Notes: generated by a model from the letters alone, not told the origin. A DNA stretch of 64,000 bases from DAIQRJ01 sp963708795 (GCA_963708795.1 CAVPUH010000012.1:124001-188000); one strand, 5' to 3'. Positions 40,721-49,970 are shown, counted from the first letter of the stretch. Translations and numbers: made by a program.

Positions 40721-41575
40721 TCAGTGCCGACTGCCGGTGCGCCAGCCCGAGTAGAGCGACAGACCCGTACGGCACGTCATCGCCAGTGATGCGGCATCGC
40801 CGAGGGAGGCAGCAAGCGGTGCGAACAATCGGTGCACGGGTATCGGCCGCACCGACACCACGTCGTGGCCGTGCCCGACGTCGCTGATCAGGTCAGCCGC
40901 GGTCGGCGAGCTCACGACGACGTCACCTTCGGGAGTGAACAACGTCAGGCCGGATGCGTCCCGCCGCCAGCCCGTCAGGGTGCTGAGGTCGCCGGTGCCG
41001 GCCCAGTGGATCTGGATCCCGGCGGCTCCCGCCGTGACCGCGAGCTCCCGGGACGCGAGGACGACGGTCGGGACCTCGTCGGCGAGGAAGCCTCGGATCG
41101 GGGAGTTGCCGTTCGCAGCGTCGAAGAGGGCGACTGCTGAGTCCGGGCTGCTGGCGTAAGCCTGCCGGGCCTGGTCGAGCTGCCACTTGAGGTGGATCGT
41201 CGCCGGCGGCGCCAGAGTCGCGGCCGGGCGTGCGAGGACGCTCAACGTCGACGTAGCGGTGCGACGCGCGGCCCACGCGACGAAGGTGCTGGCGAGGGCT
41301 CGTTCGCCCAGCGCCCGTTCGTAGGTGAACGTCGATCTCCAGTCGTGGAAACCGTCGACTGCAGCGCGGGTCACGCGATGACCGGGATCTGATGACGCGA
41401 GTTCCCAGTCGACGAGGCGGTCGTGGACGTCCCGGACCGCACGAACGGTTTCGGCGAGGGCCTCGGGCGGCCGGGTGGGAACCGGGCTCGTGTGGACCAC
41501 CGCATGGAGCATGTCGGTTCCGCCGGCAGTCAACAGTCCGTGATCGGTTGGGCGTGGAGCGGTGTGCACGGCCAT
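40721..41575 (-). CDS. Hypothetical protein
   Basis: Family not recognised. The 284 residues are soluble and acidic to neutral, with many Ala, Thr and Asp and no signal peptide. The middle (FVAWAARRTATSTLSVLARP, LKWQLDQARQAYAS) is helical and the later part (VVLASRELAVTAGAAGIQIHWAG, given by ends; GDVVVSSPTAADLISDV) looks beta-rich. The ATG at 41575 follows GAGGAG with ideal spacing, strong support for a real gene. It converges on the alcohol dehydrogenase. Confidence 0.7.
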   Translation of the reverse strand: MAVHTAPRPTDHGLLTAGGTDMLHAVVHTSPVPTRPPEALAETVRAVRDVHDRLVDWELASSDPGHRVTRAAVDGFHDWRSTFTYERALGERALASTFVAWAARRTATSTLSVLARPAATLAPPATIHLKWQLDQARQAYASSPDSAVALFDAANGNSPIRGFLADEVPTVVLASRELAVTAGAAGIQIHWAGTGDLSTLTGWRRDASGLTLFTPEGDVVVSSPTAADLISDVGHGHDVVSVRPIPVHRLFAPLAASLGDAASLAMTCRTGLSLYSGWRTGSRH

Positions 41576-41767
41576 CGTGATCTCCTCAGATCGCCTTCGT
41601 CGGGCGATTCCGGGCGTCGCTCACACGACCTGCCGGACGTACCCGACCATCCTTCGAGTGTGCCTGCTCGGCCGGGATTCGCAACTGATCAGCACGTGCG
41701 GACGTGAATCGTTATGAACCACTCAGCCGGTCGGCGCCCGGGTTCCGTGGTCGTCGCCCGGTCCGCG

Positions 41768-42307
41768 TCAGGCGTGCTGCCGTCGACGGTAGGCGGCAGC
41801 CTTCGCCCTGCCTCCGCAGGCATTCATGTCGCACCAGCGACGTCGATGGCCTCGCGAATGGTCGAGGAACGGGTGTGTGCACGAGGGGTCCGCGCACCAC
41901 TTGAGCACTGCGTCGTCCCGGCGATCGAACAGCAGAAGCCCATCCCGGGCCACGCTCGAGAGTGCCGCGTCGACGTCTCCGGACCGGACCAGCCGTCCGG
42001 TGCGGGTCACGTGCACCGCGGCGGGCGGGCGGGCAGCCACGGTGTTCACGACCTCGAGAGGGGCCTGGGGAATCGCCCTGTCGTCGATCAAGGGCCGGAT
42101 CACGGCGAACAGCGCCTCGCGCAGACCGATCCCCTCCTCGAACTGTCGCGCCGTGCAGGGCGGGGCTGCGTCCACGACGCCGGCGTCGCCGAGCCATCGG
42201 GAGAGGTCGGCGGGAGACCGGAGCTGCTCCACGCGATGGCTGTCCCGTTCGTTCAGCGTCCCGACGAAGTCGAGGGCAAGGTTGCCCGCGACGAACACGA
42301 CTCCCAT
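41768..42307 (-). CDS. CGNR zinc-finger regulator with ABATE domain
   Basis: The 179-residue protein has an N-terminal ABATE-like domain (VFVAGNLALDFVGTLNER near 4-21) and a C-terminal CGNR zinc finger: CADPSCTHPFLDHSRGHRRRWCDMNACGGRAK, cited by its ends, with four Cys and the C-G-x-R motif as CGGRA. Such proteins are DNA-binding repressors, often beside transporters. It is divergent from an MFS exporter with 89 bases between the starts, which contain inverted repeats. Confidence 0.88.
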   Translation of the reverse strand: MGVVFVAGNLALDFVGTLNERDSHRVEQLRSPADLSRWLGDAGVVDAAPPCTARQFEEGIGLREALFAVIRPLIDDRAIPQAPLEVVNTVAARPPAAVHVTRTGRLVRSGDVDAALSSVARDGLLLFDRRDDAVLKWCADPSCTHPFLDHSRGHRRRWCDMNACGGRAKAAAYRRRQHA

Positions 42308-42308
42308 G

Positions 42309-42359
42309 TCACCAGCTTGACCGGTGACGTCGGTTTCGGCAAGCTGGCTTACGTCACCT
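42309..42359. promoter_or_regulatory. Operator candidates between the CGNR and MFS genes
   Basis: GTCACC (42309-42314) and GGTGAC (42324-42329) are inverted around 9 bases. GGTGACGT (42324-42331) and ACGTCACC (42352-42359) are inverted around 20 bases. TTGACCGGTGACG at 42318-42330 is nearly repeated as TTGAACCGGTAACG at 42362-42375. Three related sites in a short divergent promoter fit a repressor such as the CGNR protein. Confidence 0.6.
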
Positions 42360-42396
42360 GTTGAACCGGTAACGAGGGGCGCGGAGGTCGAGTCGG

Positions 42397-43602
42397 ATGT
42401 TGCTGCGCTATGTGGTGGCCGCCACCCTCGCGCGGGCAGCCGACGGTGGCGCCGGCCTCGGATTGGTGCTGCTCGCGCTGGCGCCGTCGTCGGGGTTGGG
42501 TCGCCCAGGTGTGACCGGCGGTCTGCTGGTGGCCGGACTGAGTGCGCCGCATGTCCTGGGTCCGTTCGTCGCGCGCATACTCGACGCCGCAGCCGACGGC
42601 CGCCGGGTGCTCGCGCTCGGCTTCACCGGCTACGGCATCGCGCTCGGCGCCGCCGCCCTGTTGCTCGGGCACGCGGCGATCGTCGTGGCAGGAGCGAGCG
42701 TCGTCTTCGCCGGGCTCTGCGGTCCCCTGCTGACGGGTGGGCTGAGCAGCCGACTGAGTGGGATCGCCGCGCCGGACGCCGCATCGCAGCGTCGAGCCCA
42801 GGGCTGGGATTCGGTCACCTACGGCCTGGGTGGGATCCTGGGTCCGGCGGCGGTGGCCGGCCTGGCCGCACTGGCGGCGCCGCTGACGGCACTGCTCGTG
42901 CTCGCGGGTTCGGCGGCAGTCGCTGCCGCACTCACCCTGTCGCTGCCCGCCGAGGCGCGTGTCACCGACGATCGACCCGCCGCGATGACGGTTCGCGCCG
43001 CCCTGGCCAGCATCGTCACGCACGGGCCATTGCGGCGAGTCACCTATGCGACGCTGCTGACCGCGATCGCGATGGGCAGCCTGTCTCTGCTCGCCGTGCA
43101 GCTCGGGAACTCGCTGAGTGCGTGGTCGAGTGCGGGCGCGGTGCTCGCGGCGATGTTCGGGATCGGCAACCTCGTCGGGTCTCTCGGGGTTACCGCGCGA
43201 CCGTTGCGGGGCGAGCCCGAACGGTTGAGCACACGCTTCACGGTCGCCCTCGCGGTCGCGTACGCCGCGTGCGCGGCAGCTCCGACCTATCCGCTCGCGC
43301 TCGCGGCGTTCACCCTGGCGGGCATCGTGAACGCGCCGTTCTTCACGGCCACGCTGGCTGCTCGGTCCGACTACGCGCCGCCGTCGGCGCGTGCACAGAT
43401 CTTCGTCTCGATGGCGGGGCTGAAGGTCGCCTGCTCGGCGATCGGGGCCGCCCTGGCCGGCGTGGCCCTCGGCGTGGGGGCACGGACACTGCTCGCGGCC
43501 GCGGCGGTGCTCACGCTCGGTGCTGCGATCGCGATGCTGGTCGATCGGCGCACGACCACCCCGAGCGAGGCACCGACCGGCGCGGACGCCCTGGTGGGGT
43601 GA
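42397..43602 (+). CDS. MFS transporter
   Basis: The 401-residue membrane protein has about 12 hydrophobic helices in two halves, with a loop near 185-205 between them. Helices are dominated by Ala, Leu and Gly, and the pattern resembles Bcr/drug exporters with GLSAPHVLGPFVARILDAAAD near 49-69 in the first intracellular loop region. Likely exports a small compound whose presence is sensed by the divergent CGNR protein. Substrate unknown. ATG at 42397. Confidence 0.87.
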   Translation: MLLRYVVAATLARAADGGAGLGLVLLALAPSSGLGRPGVTGGLLVAGLSAPHVLGPFVARILDAAADGRRVLALGFTGYGIALGAAALLLGHAAIVVAGASVVFAGLCGPLLTGGLSSRLSGIAAPDAASQRRAQGWDSVTYGLGGILGPAAVAGLAALAAPLTALLVLAGSAAVAAALTLSLPAEARVTDDRPAAMTVRAALASIVTHGPLRRVTYATLLTAIAMGSLSLLAVQLGNSLSAWSSAGAVLAAMFGIGNLVGSLGVTARPLRGEPERLSTRFTVALAVAYAACAAAPTYPLALAAFTLAGIVNAPFFTATLAARSDYAPPSARAQIFVSMAGLKVACSAIGAALAGVALGVGARTLLAAAAVLTLGAAIAMLVDRRTTTPSEAPTGADALVG

Positions 43603-43653
43603 CCCGGCCCAGCCGGTTTGGTTGCGAAGCACGTGCGTGGGTAATCGCACACC

Positions 43654-44643
43654 ATGACGAACTTCGGGTTCACGCTCATGACGGAGCAGAGCGGGCCGAA
43701 ACAGCTCGTGGATTACGCGGTGCGCGCGGAAACGGCCGGGTTCGACTTCGCCGTCTCGAGCGACCACTACTTCCCGTGGCTGGAATCCATGGGCCACGCG
43801 CCGTACGCGTGGACGGTTCTCGGGGCGGTGGCGCAGGCGACCGACCGAATCGAGCTGATGACCTATGTCACCTGCCCGACGATCCGGTATCACCCGGCCG
43901 TGGTGGCCCAGAAGGCCGCGACGCTGGCGGTGTTGTCCGATGACCGGTTCACCCTCGGGTTGGGCTCGGGGGAGAACCTCAACGAGCATGTGGTCGGCGC
44001 CGGCTGGCCCGCGGTGACGGTGCGGCAGAGCATGCTCGCCGAGGCGGTGACGATCATTCGTCGCCTGCTCGACGGCGAACTCGTGACGACCGGGGGCGAG
44101 TACTTCCGGGTCGACTCCGCCCGGCTGTGGGATCTACCGCAGGAACGCGTCGAGGTCGCCGTGGCGGTCTCCGGTGGTCAGTCCATCGAGCGGTTCAGCC
44201 CGCTCGGCGACCACCTCATCGCGGTCGAACCCGACGAGTCGGCGGTTCGGCAGTGGGACGCGTCGAGAGCAGGACGCGGGCTCGGGCCGACGCGCAAGAT
44301 CGGCCAGGTCCCGATCAGTTGGGATCCGGATCCGAGCGTGGCCGTCGCGCGGGCGCACGACCTGTTCCGATGGTTCGGTGGAGGCTGGGGCGTGAACGCG
44401 GATCTCCCCACGCCGGCGGGATTCGAGGCCGCCAGCCAGTTCGTACGTCCCGACGACGTCGCGTCGTCCATCGCGTGTGGGCCCGACCTGGACGAGTTGG
44501 TCGCATCTGTCGAGCCCTATTGGCAAGCGGGCTTCACGGACATCGCGCTCGTTCAGGTCGGCGACGAGACGCAGCAGCGGTTCCTCGACGAGATCGCTCC
44601 CGCGCTTCTCACCAGACTCCGGGCCGCGGCACCTGGTCACTGA
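43654..44643 (+). CDS. F420-dependent LLM-class oxidoreductase
   Basis: The 329-residue TIM-barrel enzyme belongs to the luciferase-like F420 family related to F420-dependent glucose-6-phosphate dehydrogenase: NFGFTLMTEQSGPKQLVDYA near 3-22, VSSDHYFPWLESMGHAPYAW, ELMTYVTCPTIRYHPAVVAQ, LGLGSGENLNEHVVGAGWP near 107-125 and VAVSGGQS. It implies that the organism makes F420. Substrate unknown. No clear ribosome site before ATG 43654. Confidence 0.9.
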   Translation: MTNFGFTLMTEQSGPKQLVDYAVRAETAGFDFAVSSDHYFPWLESMGHAPYAWTVLGAVAQATDRIELMTYVTCPTIRYHPAVVAQKAATLAVLSDDRFTLGLGSGENLNEHVVGAGWPAVTVRQSMLAEAVTIIRRLLDGELVTTGGEYFRVDSARLWDLPQERVEVAVAVSGGQSIERFSPLGDHLIAVEPDESAVRQWDASRAGRGLGPTRKIGQVPISWDPDPSVAVARAHDLFRWFGGGWGVNADLPTPAGFEAASQFVRPDDVASSIACGPDLDELVASVEPYWQAGFTDIALVQVGDETQQRFLDEIAPALLTRLRAAAPGH

Positions 44644-44670
44644 CGTTGCTCGGCCGACCGCTCACCACGA

Positions 44671-44710
44671 CAGACAACTCTCCAGACAGACAACTCTCCA
44701 GACAGACAAG
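44671..44710 (+). repeat. 16-base tandem repeat, 2.5 copies
   Basis: CAGACAACTCTCCAGA occurs at 44671-44686 and 44687-44702, followed by the partial CAGACAAG to 44710. It fills the space between the LLM oxidoreductase and a small membrane-protein gene, just before its ribosome site. It is AT-richer than its surroundings. A leader-RNA or protein-binding role is possible; copy number may vary between strains. Confidence 0.85.
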
Positions 44711-44719
44711 GGACATCTC

Positions 44720-44908
44720 ATGATCGCACTTCTCTCCGGACGCTTCCGACTGTGGCTCTTCATGGCGATCGTGCTGCCGATCATCGGGTTCGGCGCCCGC
44801 AAGCTCAGCATCTACCTCGAATCGCGACGGGGGTCGTCCACCGCGAGTCGGGTGCTCCGGAAGACGGCCGACGTCTCCGAGCGCCGCGCGGCGAAGTCGT
44901 CGAAGTAA
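44720..44908 (+). CDS. Small single-helix membrane protein
   Basis: A 62-residue product with a basic start (SGRFRLW), one membrane helix (LFMAIVLPIIGFGA near 13-26) and a basic, Ser-rich tail (SERRAAKSSK). ATG at 44720 follows AAGGGA. It lies 10 bases after the tandem repeat. Similar short proteins are common in actinobacteria but their function is unknown to me. Confidence 0.65.
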   Translation: MIALLSGRFRLWLFMAIVLPIIGFGARKLSIYLESRRGSSTASRVLRKTADVSERRAAKSSK

Positions 44909-44927
44909 GCAGGCCCCCGATCACGGC

Positions 44928-45218
44928 TTACGTCCGCATCCTCGGATCGTGCGTGGGATCGGCATAGGTGGGCGGGCAACCACGATCGATGGCCTCGGGG
45001 CGCAGTGCGTAGTGCCAGGGTTCGTTGCCATAGACCCGGCACAGGCCGTACTCGGCCCCGTGGTCGGCCAAGCCATGACGCCGCGTCTGAGTCGATGTCG
45101 ACTGCCTCCCCGGACACGTGCGGTGAGGTGTCGGCGGTGGCCCACCCATCTAGCGGCGGCGGCTTCCGAGCCGTACTTCGCAACCGCCCCACGCAGGAGC
45201 ACGTCGTCTTCCGGCCGG
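44928..45218 (-). pseudogene. VanY-like D-Ala-D-Ala carboxypeptidase, C-terminal remnant
   Basis: The three frames read in turn are LLRGAVAKYGSEAAAARWV, TADTSPHVSGEAVDIDSDAASWL and ADHGAEYGLCRVYGNEPWHY, then a normal end. They form the zinc-peptidase M15 core (H-x6-D in HVSGEAVD, and EPWHY). Two one-base insertions, near 45140 and 45067, break the frame. The N-terminal half is missing; the remnant abuts the arylsulfatase stop directly. Confidence 0.8.
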
Positions 45219-45940
45219 CTACTGCCTGACCATGGGATGTGCATGAGGTGGTCGGGGTCGATGAGGTGGTCGTGCGCGTCGTCGCCGATGTCGATCCTCA
45301 CCCAGTCGATGATGCCGGTGAACTCGCTGCCAGTCTGCGGGTAGTCGTCGGAGACCGGGGATGCGGTTCGCTACCGATGTCGGCCGTCTTGTCCATGGAG
45401 AACATGAACGGGAGCGCGCGTGCGACCCGTCCGCTGCCTACCGCGGTTCCGTCGACGGGCGAGTGACGTCCCCGCCCTTGCCGAGTCCGCCACCGTCGTA
45501 GGCGAATTCCACGCTGAGCTCGTGCGAGCTGGGATCGACGGCGCTGTCGGCGAGGACCTTGAAGGTCTCGATGCCGAGCACGTTGTAGGCGTAGGCGAGC
45601 TTTCCGTCAGTGAGGTACACGGCCCACCCGCGGTAGGTGCCTCCCTGGGCGATGAGGACACCGTCGCACCCCCGTCGGGAACGGCGATCGTGGCGCTGAT
45701 CACATGCGACGTGTTCTTGGTGACGATGACGCATCCTCCTTCAGGCGCCGCATGCCCGGGTAGAAGCTCTGGCTGCTGCCGGTGACGAGTTCCGGCCGTC
45801 CCACGAGCTCGCTGTTGAACCGCTCGGCTGAGCGGGTGTCCATCGGGAGGACGTTGAACCGCGCCGCCTGGATGAGGAAGAGGCGCTGGAGTTCGGCCAG
45901 TCGCTCGGGCTGTTCGGCGGCCTGGCCTGTGCTTGGGTGG
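45219..45940 (-). pseudogene. Arylsulfatase, C-terminal remnant, multiply frameshifted
   Basis: Successive frames read ERLAELQRLFLIQAARFNV and LPMDTRSAERFN; SFYPGMRRLKEDA; TKNTSHVISATIAVPDGG; GVLIAQGGTYRGWAVYLTDG; YDGGGLGKGGDVT; GRVARALPFMFSMDKTADIG; DDYPQTGSEFTG and IDWVRIDIGDDAHDHL. Together they match the C-terminal region of actinobacterial arylsulfatases (sulfate ester hydrolases). Five one-base losses are needed to join them. The catalytic N-terminal domain is absent, cut near 45940 where the ABC gene begins on the other strand. No intact sulfatase is present in the window. Confidence 0.82.
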
Positions 45941-45945
45941 CCCGC

Positions 45946-47662
45946 ATGAGAGGTACCACTCCGACGGCGACGGCTCCAGCACGGGGTCCGTGGTCGTACC
46001 TGGCCTGGTTGGTGGTTCGGCAGCGGGGACGGGTGGCTCTCGGGGCGGTCCTCGGCACTGCCTGGATGGTGGGGCTCGTGTTGCCGCCGTTCGTGCTCTC
46101 ACGTGCGGTCGACGCACTGGCCGCCGGCACTCGCGAGACGGTCTTCTGGTGGTCGGCGGCATTGGTGGGGGTGGGCGTCGTCCTTGCCTGGTTGGGGATC
46201 TGGCGACACCGCACGATGACCCGGGTACGCATGGACGCCGCCTTCCGCACGGTCTCGGTGGTGACGGCGCAGACGGTCCGACTGGGTGCGTCGTCGGTGC
46301 GGCAGAGCCGGACGGGGGAGGTGGTGGCCATCGGTGCCGGGGACGCCTGGACGATCGGACGGAGCCTCACCGTGACCGGGCCGGGAGTGGGGGCGGTGTT
46401 GGCCTATGTGGTGATCGCGGTGCTGCTCTTCCGGGTGTCGGTGCTGCTCGCCGTGGTGGTGCTGGCGGGCGTTCTCGTTCTGGCGTTCATCCTGGGACCG
46501 GCCCTGGGGCGGCTGCGGAAAGTCGGTGCGGCGTACCGCAGCCGGCAAGGCGCACTGACGGGCCGGATCGTCGACATCATCGGTGGCCTGAGTGTGCTGA
46601 ACGGGCTGGGCGGCAAGGAGATGTACGCGGGTCGATTCCGGGACGAGTCGCAACAGTTGCTGCTGAAGGGGTATCGCCTCGGCCGCGTCACGAGTCTGAT
46701 CCAGGCAGTGGGTCTGGGCCTTCCGACCTTGTTCCTGGCCGTCGTGGTCTGGCTGGCCGCCCGGCTCGCCGCCACCGGCTCGATCTCGGTGGGCGAGTTG
46801 GTCGCCGTGTACGGGTACGCCGCCGTCCTGGTCGTTCCGGTGGCGACCTTCATCGAGAGCGCCGTGGACATCACGCACGCGCTGGTGGCTGCCCGCCGGG
46901 TCACGGACTTCCTGACCTTGCAGCGCTGACACGGACGGAACCGCGCCCTTGTCCGGGCACGGCGATCTGGTCGACACCGTTTCCGGCATTCGGGTGCCGC
47001 GCGGTGAGTTCGTCGCCGTCGCCACCGCTCGACAGGGCGACGCGATCGCGGTGGTGGACCGGCTCGGTGGCTTCCAGCCGGGCGCGACGTGGGACCGTCA
47101 GCCGCTCGACACGATCGATCCCGCCGCGCTGCGGTCAGCGGTGCTGGTGGCCGACAACGACGCCGAGCTGTTCGCCGGCGCGCTCGCCGACGTCGTCGCC
47201 GGTCGAGACGAGGTCGACGAGCAGGCGGTGCTGACCGCCTTGCACACGGCCGCGGCCGACGATGTCGTACGCGGGCTCCCCGACGGGCTGGCCTCGAGGA
47301 TCGATACCGGGGGACAGAACCTGTCCGGCGGTCAACGACAACGAGTCCGGCTGGCCCGGGCCGTATGCGCCGACCCCGCTGTACTCCTGGCGGTCGATCC
47401 CACGTCGGCGGTCGACGCCGCCACCGAAGACACCATCGTCGCCCGGCTCACTCGTGCCCGCGAAGGCCGGACCACTCTCGTCACCTCCACCTCGGCACTC
47501 GTCCTGGCCGAGGCCGACACCGTCCATCTCCTGGTCGATGGCCGACTGACGGCCTCCGGCACCCACACCGGTCTGCTCCGGGACGAGCCTGGCTACGCCG
47601 CCCTGGTGCTCCGCGGTGAAGCGCCCGAGAGCCATTCCGGCAGCGGTGGGACGGAGTCGTGA
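45946..47662 (+). pseudogene. ABC exporter half-transporter with degenerate ATPase, frameshifted
   Basis: The membrane part (ATG 45946; GTG 45937 also possible) has about six helices and ends ARRVTDFLTLQ. The ATPase part continues one frame on from about 46925 (ADTDGTAPLSGHGDLVD). Removing one base near 46924 gives one protein of about 571 residues. The ATPase lacks a Walker A lysine motif (VAVATARQGDAIAV), has a normal signature LSGGQRQRVRLARAV and a changed Walker B (VLLAVDPTSAVD). It forms an asymmetric pair with the next gene, whose start overlaps its stop (GTGA). Confidence 0.85.
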
Positions 47663-49395
47663 CCCACCTGCTCCCCATCGCCGGCCGGGTCGAGGTCCGC
47701 CGGGCCGCGAGCCGGTTGGTCCGCGCCGACCGGAATGCGTTCGTGCTCGTGCTGGTGACGAACACGGCCGCCGCCGGAGTGGGCCTGCTCGGGCCCTGGC
47801 TGGTCGGGAACATCGTCAACACCGTCCAGGACGGCGGCGGGGTCGAGGCGGTCGACCGGCTCGGCGCCCTGGTGGTGGCCGCTGCTGTCGGTCAGTTCGC
47901 GATCGGTCGTTACGCCCGCTACCTGGGGTACCGATTCGGTGAACGCACCGCGGCTCGGCTGCGGGAACAACTGGTCGACCGACTGATGCGGCTACCCGCC
48001 CGGACCGTCGAACGCGCGGGCACCGGCGACCTCACCTCCCGCGCCACGACCGACGCGACCCTGGTCGCATACGTGCTCCGCGACGCCGCTCCGGAGGTGC
48101 TCTTCGCTCTCGTGCAGGCGTTGATCATCCTGGTTGCCGTCGTCGTGTTGTCGCCACTGCTGGGAGCGGTCGGCCTGGTCGCCCTGATCGCGATTCCCGC
48201 CGCCCTGCGCTGGTACCTGCGTCGTGCCCGACCCGCGTATCTGGCTCAGAGCGCCGCCACTGCGGATGTCGCCGAGGTCCTGGCGGCCACCGCGGCCGGC
48301 GCCCGAACGGTCGAGGCGCTCGGACTGCAACAGCGGCGGTCGGACGCGAGCGCTGCGGCCGTCGGGGCGGCGTCTGATGCCATGCTCCGCACCCTGCGCC
48401 TGCGAACCGTGCTGTTCCCGACCATCGACATCTCCAGCGCTGTCGCCGGCGGGGCGGTGTTCTGCGTCGGCGGCTGGCTCTACCTCGACCAGGTGATCAG
48501 CCTCGGTGCGGTCGTCGCCGCCACCCTCTACGTCCGACAGCTCAGCTCACCGATCGACACGATCCTGATCTGGGTCGAGACGCTGCAGAGCAGCCTCGCC
48601 TCGTTCGCCCGGATCGAGGGTCTCGCCGACCAGACCCGAACGCAGTCCACCGGACAGGTCCCGGCCGACCAGCACATCATGGTCACCGACGTGCACTACG
48701 CCTACGACGACACCGACGTCTTGACCGGGGTCAGTCTCGACGTCCAGGTCGGTGAACAACTCGCCGTCGTCGGACCGTCCGGAGCCGGGAAGACCACCCT
48801 CGGCCGCCTCCTCGCCGGTATCGATCGACCCCGCACCGGAACGGTGACCGTGGGTGGCGTGGCCATCGCCGACCTTTCGCCTGAACAGCGCCGGGAGCAC
48901 GTCCTCCTGGTCACCCAGGAGCAACACGTCTTCGCCGACTCACTCCGCGACAACCTGAGAATCGCCGCGCCGCACGCCACGGACGATCAGGTCCTCGCCG
49001 CACTTCGGGTCGTCGGGGCGGACTGGATCGACAAGCTCCCCGACGGCCTCGCCACCGACCTCGGCACCCACCCCCTCAGCGGAGCCGAAGCTCAACACGT
49101 CGCGCTGGCCAGGGTGCTGCTCGCAGACCCTCACACCCTGGTTCTCGACGAAGCCACCGCACTGTTGGATCCCACCACCGCCCGTCATACCGAACGAGCC
49201 CTCGCCGCCACCGTCGAAGGACGCACGGTGATCGCCGTCGCGCATCGGCTCCACACCGCTCGCGACGCCGACCGCATCGTCGTGATGGAGGACGGCCACA
49301 TCGCCGAACTCGGCAGCCACGACGACCTCACCGCCACCGATGGCTCGTACGCAGCACTCTGGCGCGCCTGGATGGGCAGCACCGGGGCGCAGTAG
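47659..49395 (+). CDS. ABC exporter half-transporter, partner of the preceding gene
   Basis: The 578-residue product has six membrane helices (about 20-310) and an ATPase domain with Walker A VVGPSGAGKTTLGRLLAG near 374-391, Walker B TLVLDEATALLD and switch His in AVAHRLHT. Its signature is altered (LSGAEAQHVALARV). With the partner's intact LSGGQ, the pair would have one working composite ATP site and one degenerate site, typical of heterodimeric multidrug/peptide exporters. Substrate unknown; the neighbouring VanY remnant could hint at cell-wall-active compounds. Confidence 0.9.
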   Translation: MTHLLPIAGRVEVRRAASRLVRADRNAFVLVLVTNTAAAGVGLLGPWLVGNIVNTVQDGGGVEAVDRLGALVVAAAVGQFAIGRYARYLGYRFGERTAARLREQLVDRLMRLPARTVERAGTGDLTSRATTDATLVAYVLRDAAPEVLFALVQALIILVAVVVLSPLLGAVGLVALIAIPAALRWYLRRARPAYLAQSAATADVAEVLAATAAGARTVEALGLQQRRSDASAAAVGAASDAMLRTLRLRTVLFPTIDISSAVAGGAVFCVGGWLYLDQVISLGAVVAATLYVRQLSSPIDTILIWVETLQSSLASFARIEGLADQTRTQSTGQVPADQHIMVTDVHYAYDDTDVLTGVSLDVQVGEQLAVVGPSGAGKTTLGRLLAGIDRPRTGTVTVGGVAIADLSPEQRREHVLLVTQEQHVFADSLRDNLRIAAPHATDDQVLAALRVVGADWIDKLPDGLATDLGTHPLSGAEAQHVALARVLLADPHTLVLDEATALLDPTTARHTERALAATVEGRTVIAVAHRLHTARDADRIVVMEDGHIAELGSHDDLTATDGSYAALWRAWMGSTGAQ

Positions 49396-49431
49396 AGAAC
49401 GTCAAGGGCGTTGAGCACCCGAGGATCCCGA

Positions 49432-49812
49432 TCAGGTGACGGGTTCGAGTCGCAGCGTGGCGTCGACCGCCGTCGGCGTGAGCATCGGCGGGACATAAGC
49501 AACGTGGGCGGCGTACTTCGAGCGGTACTCGGCGTCGATGGCCACACGGGTGGTCTCGTCCGGGAGCGTCGCGTCGACGGCCACGTCACGGTCAACTCCA
49601 CCGGCCCGGATGTGTGCGTAACCGTCGTTTCGAGCGTGGCGGTACCAAGCACCACCCGCTCCGCGGTAGGAACGCACGTACAGCTCGTCGGCGACGCGCA
49701 CCACCCAGATCGGTACCGGTGCCCGCAGGTCACCGTCGGAGCGACGGGTGCTGATGAGCAGCTCGGCGGCGTTGCCGACCGTGGCCAGCTCGTCGACAGT
49801 CCACGTACTCAT
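49432..49812 (-). CDS. DUF2255-family protein
   Basis: The 126-residue protein has a split-barrel-like pattern: WTVDELATVGNAAELLIST, PVPIWVVRVADELYVRSYRG, AWYRHARNDGYAHIRAGGV and the end of the DUF2255 domain. The resemblance to flavin/F420-binding nitroreductase-like barrels is loose. ATG at 49812 follows AAGGAG. It converges on the ABC gene and diverges from the catalase gene with 158 bases between. Confidence 0.8.
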   Translation of the reverse strand: MSTWTVDELATVGNAAELLISTRRSDGDLRAPVPIWVVRVADELYVRSYRGAGGAWYRHARNDGYAHIRAGGVDRDVAVDATLPDETTRVAIDAEYRSKYAAHVAYVPPMLTPTAVDATLRLEPVT

Positions 49813-49970
49813 GCCGGGTGGCTCCTTCGCAAACGCTGGGGGATTCCGCGAGCTCACCACCGAGTCTCTCGCATGTCGGGTGATTCGCCACGGCCGTGCA
49901 GCGGTTGAGCTCTGCCGGACCCGGGTATGGGCAACACGACCGCGAACGTCACCGCGACACCTGGAGCGAC

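Noticed and set aside
16053..47662. Programmed +1 frameshifting as a shared mechanism
   Set aside because: The break sites lack a common slippery sequence or stimulatory element and hit unrelated genes; error or mutation is simpler, though it is flagged as a finding.
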